From the NCBI GenBank assembly GCA_019873645.1, contig JAIOAX010000031.1:1-55651 (forward strand): DNA of 55,651 nt. The letters run 5' to 3'. The translations under genes were made by a program, and so were the position numbers. Of this stretch, positions 34,677 through 42,357 are shown in pieces (positions within the stretch are counted from its first letter, which is position 1; each line of letters opens with the position of its first letter). Under the pieces are notes generated by a model. That model had not been told where the DNA came from. It did no database searches and worked only from the letters and a program-made list of their open reading frames with translations. This stretch comes from Chloroflexota bacterium. Lineage in GTDB: Bacteria > Chloroflexota > Anaerolineae > B4-G1 > SLSP01.

Positions 34677-34740
34677 GGTTCTCTCCTTTGTAATTTAAGA
34701 TTAACCACAGACTTGACAAGCCGCGATTTTTATGTCCTAA

Positions 34741-34756
34741 TGGTAACCGGTTTACA
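34741..34756. promoter_or_regulatory. LacI-type operator-like dyad
   Basis: TGGTAACCGGTTTACA, with perfect core AACCGGTT and symmetric outer TG/CA, resembles LacI/GalR-family operators. It lies 65 bp upstream of regulator 2. No LacI gene is in the window, so the cognate protein would be encoded elsewhere. Confidence 0.4.
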
Positions 34757-34888
34757 TTCAGCTCTCTTGGAAAGGTTACGCACAAAACTACGGGACGTGG
34801 TTATGTCGCCATTCAAGCGCGCTTTTCATACCGATATCCGCGCGCAACCTGTGCAAGGGTTACAGCCTGAATATATAAATGGGGCTTA

Positions 34889-34904
34889 ACTTGTCTATAC
34901 CAGT
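34889..34904. promoter_or_regulatory. GntR/HutC (DasR/NagR)-type operator-like dyad
   Basis: ACTTGTCTATACCAGT matches ACTGGTCTAGACCAGT, the consensus of GlcNAc-type HutC-subfamily regulators, at 14 of 16 positions. It lies about 80 bp before the promoter of the lipoprotein gene. The rest of this 347-bp gene-free stretch is AT-rich with no other structure that I see. Confidence 0.4.
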
Positions 34905-34967
34905 TGCCTGCACCACATTTTGTATGGAATTATTATAACATACGTAAAAGGAAAGGTCAAGTATTCC

Positions 34968-34996
34968 GTGACAATCAACATAAATACGTGTAAAAT
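34968..34996 (+). promoter_or_regulatory. Promoter for the 35025 lipoprotein gene
   Basis: GTGACA (34968-34973), 17-bp spacer, TAAAAT (34991-34996), followed by GAGGAG and the ATG at 35025. Confidence 0.5.
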
Positions 34997-35024
34997 GTCA
35001 TACCTTGAATTTGTGAGGAGCACT

Positions 35025-35561
35025 ATGCGCCGTTTGTGGATCTTATTTGGGGTGGTGATGTGTGGGGTCTGGCTGTCGGCCTGCGCAGGCCAGGCCCCGG
35101 TGGTGATTGGTACAACGCCGACGCCGCAAATCTTTTCGCAGTGGGCCGTGGCAGCCGAGGCCAGCTCACAATTCGCTTATCCCGATTGGGGGGTGAATCG
35201 CGCGACCGGTGCGCCTGAAATCCAGGCGTGTAAGGATGATTCGCGGGCCTGGGCTTCCGCGCTTGGCAGTGGGGTGGAATGGCTGCGCCTGACGTATGCC
35301 CGCCCGGTGTATGCGACCGAGGTGCGCATTTATCAGACTTTTGGGCGCGGCGCGATTTCGCGTGTCTCGCTCATTGATGAAACCGGAACGGCGCAGCGCA
35401 TCTGGGAAGGGAGCGATACGTCCGAACCCTGTCCGGGCACTCTGGTCGTCGCGGTGCCGCAGACGACGGTGCGCATTGTCGGCGTCCTCATTGACCTCGA
35501 TGAGTCACGCACGGGATTCTGGAATCAGATTGATGCCGTGGAATTGATCGGCGTGCGTTAG
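35025..35561 (+). CDS. Lipoprotein with F5/8-type (discoidin-like) domain
   Basis: 178 residues from the ATG at 35025 (GAGGAG upstream). Lipobox WLSAC puts the lipid Cys at about 19. The rest resembles a small galactose-binding-like/discoidin beta-sandwich: AYPDWGVNRATGAPEI, SGVEWLRLTYARPVYATEVRIYQTF and RVSLIDETG. Probably binds a carbohydrate or surface ligand outside the cell. Its stop overlaps the stop of the convergent DprA-like gene by four bases (TTAG), leaving no room for a terminator. Confidence 0.78.
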   Translation: MRRLWILFGVVMCGVWLSACAGQAPVVIGTTPTPQIFSQWAVAAEASSQFAYPDWGVNRATGAPEIQACKDDSRAWASALGSGVEWLRLTYARPVYATEVRIYQTFGRGAISRVSLIDETGTAQRIWEGSDTSEPCPGTLVVAVPQTTVRIVGVLIDLDESRTGFWNQIDAVELIGVR

Positions 35562-36511
35562 ACACCCAAAAGCCGTTTCTTGAGGGCTGCGGGGACCCGT
35601 CCGCCCTTTTCGAGCACGCGCAGGGCCTCTTCGGGGGTGGGAGGCGGGGCGTCATAGAGCGGTTCTGCTGCAAGCTGCGGCGTCGGCGGCGTTGGTGATG
35701 GGGGAATGGCGATTTCTGTCAGCCAGGTGAGCGCCTCGACGGCGCTTTCGGCTACGGGGATGCCGCGCGGCATCCGCGATGGGACGGTAGCCGTGAGCAG
35801 AAGGGCGCCGGCAGCAACGGCGGGATCGTCGGGCACGCTGGCGAGGTGCGTGTACACCCGCCGCAGGGCCGCGCCGGTTGCGACTTGTTGTAAGACCTCG
35901 TCGAAAGCCGGATTGGCGCGCGTGGCCGGCGGCAGGGGGCCGAGAAGAAGCAAGCGTCCGGCCTGGATGAGCGTCTGTTCGCGTTCAGAGGGCGCAAGCT
36001 GGGCGAGGCCCTCTCCAGCGAACAAGAGCGCTTCACCTTCACTGCTTGCCATTTCTTCCAACAATAACTCCGCCTGGGGGCTTCCGCGAAACGCCGCCGG
36101 CAGTAGATTTTCGCCCAGGAGCATGCCTATCGTTTCCTGCAATAGTTCCCGGGTCGCGGCATCGAGCGGGCCGGGGACCAGGTAAATGATGGGGCGCAAC
36201 AACAGACTCACTTCCCCGCTGTAGAAGAGCAGCGCCGGACGTACCTTGAGGGGCAGATGGTGCAGTCCAGGCGGATAGTGCGGTTCGTTCCAGCGCACGG
36301 CGTGCACGTCGGGGAGTTCGCGGGGAGAACGCAGTTTGGCGGCTTCATCGGGCGTCAGGCCGAGCGTCTTGGCCTGCGCCGGCAACTGCTCCAGCGCAGC
36401 GCTCAGGGCTAGCCCGCGCTGTTCCCATTCGCTCAACAGCGCTTTGGCGCGCTGCGGCGATAAGCCGGCGTGGAACACAAACCAGGCCCACAGGCGGGTT
36501 TCGTTATCCAT
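35558..36511 (-). CDS. Divergent DprA-like protein
   Basis: 317 residues. The N-terminal SAM-like region ([21 protein letters not shown]) and the motif [21 protein letters not shown] recall the YPxxLxxxxxPPxxLFxxG of DprA, the RecA loader for incoming single-strand DNA. The following Rossmann-like region ([14 protein letters not shown]) lacks the GSR and SGxAxGID motifs of active DprA, and the short C-terminal winged-helix-like end is weak. It may be a decayed or repurposed homologue. It overlaps dtd by 8 bases, so the two are cotranscribed. Confidence 0.55.
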   Translation of the reverse strand: MDNETRLWAWFVFHAGLSPQRAKALLSEWEQRGLALSAALEQLPAQAKTLGLTPDEAAKLRSPRELPDVHAVRWNEPHYPPGLHHLPLKVRPALLFYSGEVSLLLRPIIYLVPGPLDAATRELLQETIGMLLGENLLPAAFRGSPQAELLLEEMASSEGEALLFAGEGLAQLAPSEREQTLIQAGRLLLLGPLPPATRANPAFDEVLQQVATGAALRRVYTHLASVPDDPAVAAGALLLTATVPSRMPRGIPVAESAVEALTWLTEIAIPPSPTPPTPQLAAEPLYDAPPPTPEEALRVLEKGGRVPAALKKRLLGV

Positions 36512-36962
36512 GGGTTTCTCCGACCTCTTTTTCCAGGATGATGGTTACCGGGCCGTCGTTGAGCAGGCTGACCTGCATGTGGGCGCGAAAGACGCCGGTG
36601 GCTACCGGGATGCCGGTTGCGCGCAGCGCGTCCACGTAGACGTTGACCAGGGCTTCGGCGATCTCCGGCGGCGCAGCTCTGGTAAACGAGGGCCGGAAGC
36701 CACGTCGTATGTCGCCGTACAGCGTGAACTGCGAGACCACCAGCACACTGCCGCCAATGGCCTGCACCGAGAGGTTCAACTTGCCTTCCGCGTCGCCGAA
36801 GATGCGCAGGTTGGCGGTTTTGTGCGCCAGCCAGCGCGCTTCGTTTTCGGTATCGCCTGCGCCGGCGGCCAGCAGCACCAGCAGGCCCGGCCCAATTTCG
36901 CCGACGACGGCGTCGTCTACGCTTACCGAGGCATGGGTGACACGTTGAATGACTGCACGCAT
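36504..36962 (-). CDS. dtd: D-aminoacyl-tRNA deacylase
   Basis: 152 residues. DTD removes D-amino acids (and glycine from tRNA-Ala) from tRNA. Both signature motifs are present: SQFTLYG (about 79-85) and NDGPVT (about 137-142), which meet across the dimer interface to form the active site. The length is normal. It overlaps the start of the DprA-like gene. Confidence 0.95.
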   Translation of the reverse strand: MRAVIQRVTHASVSVDDAVVGEIGPGLLVLLAAGAGDTENEARWLAHKTANLRIFGDAEGKLNLSVQAIGGSVLVVSQFTLYGDIRRGFRPSFTRAAPPEIAEALVNVYVDALRATGIPVATGVFRAHMQVSLLNDGPVTIILEKEVGETHG

Positions 36963-37002
36963 GGGATTTCTCTAGTGTGTATTTTTTGAGGAAACCAGGC
37001 TG

Positions 37003-37266
37003 TCAGCGCAAGATACGGTCGTAGATGGCGTGCTTGCCAATCCAGAACCAGACGATTGTATCCCCACGTAGTATTCCAAGCGCCCGATAATCACGTCCAA
37101 TGCGCACTGAGTAGATGGGTTCTTCGGGATCCACCCTTTCGAATTGCAGGCCTGGACTATGCGGATTATTCCGCCACAATTCATAAGCTTTGTCAGCCCG
37201 TTCCTGGATTTCGGAGGGTAGCGCCTGATAGAGCGCCCAAAATTGTTTTGTCGTGCGAGAGATCAT
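37003..37266 (-). CDS. RelE/ParE-superfamily toxin
   Basis: 87 residues. The small alpha-beta toxin pattern is visible: FWALYQALPSEIQERADKAYELW, then SVRIGRDYRALGILRGDTIVWFWIGKHAIYDRIL. RelE-type toxins cut mRNA on the ribosome; ParE types poison gyrase; the sequence does not decide which. The start overlaps the antitoxin stop as ATGA. Confidence 0.8.
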   Translation of the reverse strand: MISRTTKQFWALYQALPSEIQERADKAYELWRNNPHSPGLQFERVDPEEPIYSVRIGRDYRALGILRGDTIVWFWIGKHAIYDRILR

Positions 37267-37577
37267 CGGACAGCGACTTTACCGTCTATAATGATCATTT
37301 CAAGAGTTTCACCTGCATCTAAATCCGCAAGCGCCTGATGGGCCATGGCTCGGAAGTCGTCGCGGTTGGCTAGATAGGTTTGTTCCCAGGCTTTTTCCTC
37401 CTGTTCCATTTCTGCGGGGGTAACCTCGTCATTCCCTTCCTCGTTTGATGTAGTCTGGGTCTGAAGCCAACGTGCGAAGTCCAGAACTTGCATTGCCCGG
37501 CGTCGTGGTAAGGTTTTCACAACATCCAGTAGAGCTAATTCTACCGCTGTTGGCTGTCTGGTCAGTTGACTTGTCAT
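37263..37577 (-). CDS. Antitoxin with DUF2281-like segment
   Basis: 104 residues. The N-terminal LLDVVKTLPRRRAMQVLDFARWLQ matches the LPxxxxxEVLDFxxFL pattern of DUF2281-type antitoxins; an acidic middle and a short C-terminal beta part (LEMIIIDGKVAVR) follow. GAGGTAAC precedes the ATG. Cotranscribed with the downstream toxin. Confidence 0.75.
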   Translation of the reverse strand: MTSQLTRQPTAVELALLDVVKTLPRRRAMQVLDFARWLQTQTTSNEEGNDEVTPAEMEQEEKAWEQTYLANRDDFRAMAHQALADLDAGETLEMIIIDGKVAVR

Positions 37578-37665
37578 TTTGTTACCTCGTATACGCCATG
37601 ATCACACATTCTTGCTCTGTAAAGCATCGTATTACTTAGAATTATAGCTTGTCTTCTTGAGCCAG

Positions 37666-38046
37666 TCAATGTCCGGTTGCCGCTACAAACGCAATCGCCA
37701 TCCCCCCATCGTGGCTGAGGCTGATGGCCCACTCGGTCAGCCCTTGCGCCGCGGCGAGGTCGCGGGCGCGCCCGTGAAGGATGAGATAGGGTTTGCCGCC
37801 GGCTTCGTTGAGTGTCTCCACATCCAGCCAGCCGATGCCTGCCGGCGACAGGATGCGCATGCCTGCGCCCAGCGCTTTGGCGACGGCTTCTTTGGCCGCA
37901 AAACGCGCCGCCAGTTCTGCCGGACGGCCACGGCTGTAGCGCACCTCGTCAGGCGTGTAGACGCGCGCGAGGAATTTCTCGCCAAAACGCGCCAGGGCGC
38001 GCTCGATGCGCGGGATTTCCACGAGGTCAACACCAACAGCGAGCAT
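37666..38046 (-). CDS. acpS: Holo-[acyl-carrier-protein] synthase
   Basis: 126 residues. It transfers 4'-phosphopantetheine from CoA to acyl carrier protein. VGVDLVEIPRIERAL holds the Mg-binding Asp, and ELAARFAAKEAVAKAL the Glu and Lys; SLSHDGGMAIAFV closes the fold. It begins 3 bases after the M16 gene ends, so the two are in one transcript. Confidence 0.95.
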   Translation of the reverse strand: MLAVGVDLVEIPRIERALARFGEKFLARVYTPDEVRYSRGRPAELAARFAAKEAVAKALGAGMRILSPAGIGWLDVETLNEAGGKPYLILHGRARDLAAAQGLTEWAISLSHDGGMAIAFVAATGH

Positions 38047-38049
38047 GGT

Positions 38050-39330
38050 TTATCCGGCCGGCCCGGCAATGGCGAGGGCGTAATGGTCAGGGTCGAGCCA
38101 GCGCTGCGCAATTTCCTGGACCTGTTGCGGCGTGACGGCGTTAATCATCTCTGGATAACGTTGCAGGTAGTCCAATCCCAGCTTGTAGCGTTCGATGTTG
38201 AGCAGGGCGTGAGCGACGCCGCCGTTGGTTTCCAGTTGCAACGGCAGACTACCGGTGAGCAGCGCCTGGCTGTCTTGCAGTTCTTCTTTGGGGACGCGCG
38301 CTTCACGGATACGCTGTAGCTCTTCGAGGATCAGCGCCACGGTTCTGTCCACATTGGTTGGATTGACGCCAGCGATGATGCGCCAGGGACCGGGCGCGCG
38401 GCCGCCTTCGAGGCTGCTATACACGTAGTAGGCCAGGCCGTTGGCTTCGCGGATAACTTTTCCCAGACGGCCATACATGCCGAAGACGCCAAACACAGTG
38501 TTGGCGACGAAGCAGGGGATAAAATCGGGGTCCAGGCGTGACGGGCCGGGCCATCCCAGGATAAGGTCGCTTTGCGTTTTGTCGTCAAGGCTCAGGCGTT
38601 GAACGCGCCGTTCACTGAGCCGGGGAACAGGCGGCAGCGGGGGACGCGCCGGACGGTCGGCTCGCCAATCGCCAAAGGCGTCGCCGATGGCCTGCACGGC
38701 AGCGGCGGCTTTGACCGCGCCGACGACGGCGATGACCATATTTTGGGGGGCATAAAGCCGGTGGAACTGCACCAGGTCGTCGCGAGTAATGCGCTGGATG
38801 GTGTCGAAATACCCGGTCTGGCTCCAGTGGAGAGGATGTTCTTCCGGGTAGGCCAATCCCCGAAAAGCCAGGGCGGCCATGCGTTGGGTGTCATTTTCGC
38901 GTTCCTGGATGTCGGTGAGGATTTCGGCGCGGGCTTTTTCGACCTGCTCCGGCTCGAAGGCCGGGTTGCGCAGCACGTCGCCGAGGATGTCCAGGAGTAC
39001 AGGTAGATGCTCGGCCAATCCCTTGGCGCCGAAGGACGTGGAGTGGAGGCCGGCGTTCAAATCGAAGCTTGCGGCGATGGACTCGATCTCCTCATAGAGC
39101 TGCGCGAAGCTGCGTCTGCGGGTGCCGCGTTCCAGCACATCGGCGGTGAAGCCGGCCAGCCCGATTTTGTCGCGGGGCACATCAGCGGCACCGGCTTCCA
39201 GGTAGCCGCTGATGACGACGGTGGGGCTGGTGAAGTTTTCGCGGATCAGCAGCGTGATGCCGTTGGGCAGCGTCTGGCGCAGAATGTCGTTGGGACCGGG
39301 TAAAGAAAGTGCTGGTTTGCGTCTGTGCAT
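38050..39330 (-). CDS. M16-family peptidase subunit lacking the zinc site
   Basis: 426 residues from the ATG at 39330 (GGGAGA upstream). Typical M16 layout: LPNGITLLIRENFTSPTVVISGYLEAGA, then two similar halves and the GLAYYVYSSLEGGRAPG region. The catalytic HxxEH, expected where GLAGFTADVLERGT stands, is absent (Gly, Thr, Val and Leu replace the ligands). It therefore looks like the inactive partner of an M16B pair, which needs an active subunit; that gene is not in the window (upstream is a repeat zone). The C-terminal half is well kept, so the protein is probably functional as a partner. Confidence 0.87.
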   Translation of the reverse strand: MHRRKPALSLPGPNDILRQTLPNGITLLIRENFTSPTVVISGYLEAGAADVPRDKIGLAGFTADVLERGTRRRSFAQLYEEIESIAASFDLNAGLHSTSFGAKGLAEHLPVLLDILGDVLRNPAFEPEQVEKARAEILTDIQERENDTQRMAALAFRGLAYPEEHPLHWSQTGYFDTIQRITRDDLVQFHRLYAPQNMVIAVVGAVKAAAAVQAIGDAFGDWRADRPARPPLPPVPRLSERRVQRLSLDDKTQSDLILGWPGPSRLDPDFIPCFVANTVFGVFGMYGRLGKVIREANGLAYYVYSSLEGGRAPGPWRIIAGVNPTNVDRTVALILEELQRIREARVPKEELQDSQALLTGSLPLQLETNGGVAHALLNIERYKLGLDYLQRYPEMINAVTPQQVQEIAQRWLDPDHYALAIAGPAG

Positions 39331-39343
39331 GATGTCTCCCAAA

Positions 39344-39370
39344 AGTCAGATAGTGCTTAGTCGTGTAGTC
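39344..39370. repeat. Heptamer array, unit TAGTCGT
   Basis: AGTCAGA, TAGTGCT, TAGTCGT and GTAGTC with 7-bp period, just upstream of the M16 gene and adjoining the GTTACGC element. Confidence 0.6.
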
Positions 39371-39376
39371 ACAATA

Positions 39377-39498
39377 GTTACGCGGTGCGTTTCTTGGGAC
39401 AGGACTTACAAGATTAACAGGATGAAAAAGCTCCTACAAAGCCTTCTTTAATCCTGAAAATCCTGTCATCCCTGACAGAAAATGGCGCAGTGCGTAAC
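39377..39498. repeat. Dispersed GTTACGC element, copy 3 of 3
   Basis: 122 bp from GTTACGCGGTGCG to GCGCAGTGCGTAAC; this copy has the best-preserved terminal inverted repeats. Confidence 0.8.
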
Positions 39499-39561
39499 TT
39501 CTAAATTTTACACAACTTTCAGTATACTACCGAACTGTCCGCCGTCCAGCGATGCCTGAAC

Positions 39562-39736
39562 CTAGGGCTATCGCATTTGGCCGCTTCCGGCAACTGAATA
39601 CGGCCTAAAGGCCGGGGAAAGAGGGATTTTTGTGGCGGGGCTTTGCCCCGCCACAAAAATCCCCCCTAAAAACGCCGCTTTAGCGGCACAACAGACAGCA
39701 CGACGGGACAAAGTTTTCCAAATGCGATAGCCCTAC
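39562..39736. mobile_element. 175-bp MITE with 18-bp perfect TIRs and 8-bp target duplication
   Basis: TAGGGCTATCGCATTTGG (39563-39580) is matched exactly in reverse at 39718-39735. GCCTGAAC flanks both ends (39554-39561 and 39737-39744) as an apparent target-site duplication (9 bp if the next C is counted). Inside are three nested hairpins: GGCCTAAAGGCC; a perfect 19-bp stem (GGGATTTTTGTGGCGGGGC with its complement, 39623-39663, loop TTT); and GCCGCTTTAGCGGC. No coding capacity, so it must be moved by a transposase made elsewhere. Confidence 0.9.
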
Positions 39737-39862
39737 GCCTGAACCAGCACGTGACCGGCGATCCGGCAGAAGAGAGGGGGAAAATTCATGTTAATCCATA
39801 GCTAAAATCTTATGGTACAATAAGAACGTAGATGCACTTCGGGCTTCCAATAGGAGATTGAT

Positions 39863-40045
39863 ATGAATCTGGATGATATTGTACAAGATATTCATGTATT
39901 AGAGGGGGAGCTTCAGACTTTCGAGCGTAAGTATGGTGTGCTCTCTAAGACCTTCTACGAATTGCATATGGAAAGTGAAGAACCAGATTGCGGCGCGCGT
40001 GTGCGCGGCAGTCGCCGCCGGCCTTGCCACTCCACTCGATCATAA
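39863..40045 (+). pseudogene. Truncated small antitoxin-like gene
   Basis: 60 residues, with AGGAG before the ATG. The first 40 residues (DIVQDIHVLEGELQTFERKY, then GVLSKTFYEL) match the start of a family of about 85-residue antitoxin-like proteins found beside toxins in Chloroflexota and cyanobacteria. After ESEEPD the sequence turns into an Arg/Cys/Ser-rich, out-of-family tail and stops early. No toxin follows. Probably a broken remnant next to the MITE. Confidence 0.5.
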
Positions 40046-40065
40046 CCGCCTATAAGGTAAAGTCC

Positions 40066-41526
40066 ATGCGCACAAGCCTAAACCAACCCCTCGCCCCCTC
40101 ACCCACTCCCTCACTCTTCCACCCCCTCTCTCCCTCCCCCGCTCTCTTCAACCGCCTCTGGCGTGCAGCCCTTATCGTGGGCGCACTCATGGCCGCAGCT
40201 TACCTGGGACGGCATCCCTCGATGCGCTGGCTGATGCTATTTGCCCTGGGCGCAGGCGGCCTGCTGTTGTTGCGTGCGCCCATCCTCGGCCTTTACAGCA
40301 TCCTCGGCGCGGCGCTGATGGCGCGGATGGCTATCGCTACCGGCACAGAGGTGGAGTTGAACGTCGCCACATTGCTTATCCCGGCGGTCTTTTTCCTCTG
40401 GCTCCTCGATGGCCTGCGCCGTCGTGAACTCCATTGGGCCGGTTCGCGGGTGGATCGCCCTTTGCTGCTGTTCCTGGTGGCAGGATTACTTTCTCTGTTG
40501 ATGGGCAACGTCCTCTGGGACCCCATCGTACCCAAGTCCGACAACTTCTGGCTGGTGCAATTGGCACAATGGGGCATCTTCGCCTTTGCAGCGCTGGCCT
40601 TCTGGCTCACCGCCAATATGACGCAGAATCCCGACCGGTTAGAGCACTTCACCTGGACCTTCCTGTTTCTCGGCGGCGGGCTGGCGATCCTCAGGCTGCT
40701 CCCCGGCGTCGGTGGTCTGGCGCAACGTTTTACGACTATTGCCTTCATCCGTGCGCCGTTCTGGGTATTGCTGGCGGCGCTGGCAGGCGGGCAATTGCTG
40801 TTCAACCCCACACTCGGACGCGGGAGACAAATGTTCCTGTGGGCGGTATTGGCAACGGTGATCATCTACGCCTTCATCGAACAACGTGAGGCAGCCTCCA
40901 ACTGGGTGGGTATCGCCGCAGTCGGCGGGGTCCTGATTTGGATGCGCTTCGTTAAACTGCGCGGCCTCATCGTCACCTTAGTTGTGTTGCTCATCATCAC
41001 GGGCATTCTCTTCCCTAGCCTGTATGAGTTCGCTGGCGGCGATGATGAATGGATTCTCAGCGGCGGGTCGCGGCTTACACTGATTGAGCGGGTCGTTCAG
41101 GTAACTATGCGGAATCCTATCACCGGGCTTGGTCCGGCCTCCTATCGCCCTTACACCAGCATCGAGCCATTGAAATATCAAAATGCTTTCTGGATTAATC
41201 CCAAAGTCAACTCCCACAACAACTACGTGGACATCTTTGCCCATACCGGTCTGCTCGGGTTCGGCATCTTCCTGTGGCTTATGGGTGAAATTGGCCGGCT
41301 CGGCTGGCAACGTAGCACTCAGCACTGCAGTGGCTTCGCAGGCGGCTACGCCAATGGCATGTTCGCCGCCTGGGCTGGCAGCATGGTGATTATGATGTTC
41401 GCCGATTGGATGTTGCCTTTTGTCTACAACATTGGCTTCCCGGGCTTCCAGGCGAGTATTCTGGTGTGGCTGTTTTTAGGAGGGCTGGTGGCCGTGGGGA
41501 GAGGGAATGAGGGGGTAAGAGGATGA
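40066..41526 (+). CDS. O-antigen ligase/polymerase-like membrane protein
   Basis: 486 residues from the ATG at 40066. About eleven hydrophobic helices and a Wzy_C-type periplasmic loop (about 330-390) with RNPITGLGPASYRPY and NSHNNYVDIFAHTGLLGFGIF; the NPxxGxGxxxY and HNxYxxxxxxxGxxG marks are those of O-antigen ligase/Wzy family proteins that join or polymerise lipid-linked glycans. The N-terminus (about 7-28, Pro/Ser-rich) is encoded by a heptamer array. It is the first gene of the polysaccharide cluster. Its stop overlaps the next small frame by ATGA. Confidence 0.88.
   Translation: MRTSLNQPLAPSPTPSLFHPLSPSPALFNRLWRAALIVGALMAAAYLGRHPSMRWLMLFALGAGGLLLLRAPILGLYSILGAALMARMAIATGTEVELNVATLLIPAVFFLWLLDGLRRRELHWAGSRVDRPLLLFLVAGLLSLLMGNVLWDPIVPKSDNFWLVQLAQWGIFAFAALAFWLTANMTQNPDRLEHFTWTFLFLGGGLAILRLLPGVGGLAQRFTTIAFIRAPFWVLLAALAGGQLLFNPTLGRGRQMFLWAVLATVIIYAFIEQREAASNWVGIAAVGGVLIWMRFVKLRGLIVTLVVLLIITGILFPSLYEFAGGDDEWILSGGSRLTLIERVVQVTMRNPITGLGPASYRPYTSIEPLKYQNAFWINPKVNSHNNYVDIFAHTGLLGFGIFLWLMGEIGRLGWQRSTQHCSGFAGGYANGMFAAWAGSMVIMMFADWMLPFVYNIGFPGFQASILVWLFLGGLVAVGRGNEGVRG
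40086..40149 (+). repeat. Pyrimidine heptamer array in the O-antigen ligase N-terminus
   Basis: CTCGCCC, CCTCACC, CACTCCC, TCACTCT, TCCACCC and CCTCTCT follow with roughly 7-bp period. It codes for the Pro/Ser-rich cytoplasmic start of the protein. Confidence 0.6.
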
Positions 41527-41615
41527 AGATTAAGGTGCATACGGAGTTGAAGGTGTATCAGTTGGGGATGGATGTATGGTTGAAGTGTATCAGTAAAATG
41601 AGGAGGGAACGATGA
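41523..41615 (+). pseudogene. Fragment of a four-helix-bundle (S23/IVS-type) protein
   Basis: A 30-codon frame begins MKIKVHTELKVYQLGMDVW, which matches the usual start of four-helix-bundle proteins (MKIKxxxxLxVWQxxMDL), normally about 115-125 residues. It ends early, and its stop overlaps the antitoxin start (ATGA). The intact relatives form helical pentamers of unknown role. This looks like a remnant displaced by the vapBC pair. Confidence 0.55.
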
Positions 41616-41857
41616 CAGTGATGGCAAAGCCGATTACCCCAAAGGGGACTTTAATCTTGGGTAAAGAAATCTTGACCGAAGCAGGGTTAGGCAAACAGGT
41701 GCACATTATTGTCAAACCAGGGGAAATCCGTATTGTGACCGCGCTTGTATCCGATGCCGAAGCAACACTGAAAGAGTTGGCGGGATGCCTTGGACAAGAA
41801 CCCGCTTCTGAATACGATTTCCAGCTCAAGATCGGTGGTTTGTATGAAGCTCGATGA
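41612..41857 (+). CDS. vapB: AbrB-type VapB antitoxin
   Basis: 81 residues with AGGAGGGA upstream. The swapped-hairpin AbrB/SpoVT pattern is visible: ITPKGTLILGKEILTEAGLG, then VHIIVKPGEIRIV; the C-terminal half neutralises the toxin. The stop overlaps the toxin gene by 14 bases. It is of a different class from the ribbon-helix-helix antitoxin at 13543-13857. Confidence 0.85.
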   Translation: MTVMAKPITPKGTLILGKEILTEAGLGKQVHIIVKPGEIRIVTALVSDAEATLKELAGCLGQEPASEYDFQLKIGGLYEAR

Positions 41858-42353
41858 AGTTACGAGTGGGCACATTTATGTGGATACCAATGTTTTGTAT
41901 ATGTATCTACGCGCGGATCCAGCCCATTTGCCTGCGATAGAGTGTTTTTTACAGCGTGTGGTGCGGGGCGACATTGTTGCCTATGTCAGCGTATTGACTT
42001 TAGATGAGTTATACTATCGCTTGTTGTTAGCATTGATCAAAGAGCGCACAGGACGCAACCCGTTGGATGTTTTGCAGGAGGATCTGCTGGGAACGGTCAC
42101 CAGGTATAACGATAGTATCAACGGCGCTTTGCGCAAGCTGATGGGATTACCACACTTTACCCTGGTGGGGACGGAACCCGGGGATTTCGAGAAGGTGCTG
42201 GAAAACATTGCGCAATTTGCCTTGTTGCCGCGTGACGTTTTGCATATAACAGTACTACAACGTTTAGGAATGACAGCTATTGCCTCAGACGATACTGACT
42301 TTGATCGTGTTACCGGCATACAGCGTCATTGGATTGTGAACCCTCCTCAATGA
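41844..42353 (+). CDS. vapC: PIN-domain toxin (VapC-like)
   Basis: 169 residues from the ATG at 41844. PIN marks: first Asp in IYVDTNVLYMYL, Glu in LTLDELYYRLL, Asp in LLPRDVLHITVLQRLG and SDDTDFDRVTGI near the end. Expected single-strand RNase. Longer than usual VapC (about 130-140) through a middle insertion (about 70-110). It ends 4 bases before the glycosyltransferase gene, so the TA pair sits inside the polysaccharide operon. Confidence 0.85.
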   Translation: MKLDEVTSGHIYVDTNVLYMYLRADPAHLPAIECFLQRVVRGDIVAYVSVLTLDELYYRLLLALIKERTGRNPLDVLQEDLLGTVTRYNDSINGALRKLMGLPHFTLVGTEPGDFEKVLENIAQFALLPRDVLHITVLQRLGMTAIASDDTDFDRVTGIQRHWIVNPPQ

Positions 42354-42357
42354 CTGT

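Noticed and set aside
34741..34756. AACCGGTT dyad as a transposon end or recombination site
   Set aside because: No partner copy or duplication nearby; an operator is the simpler reading.
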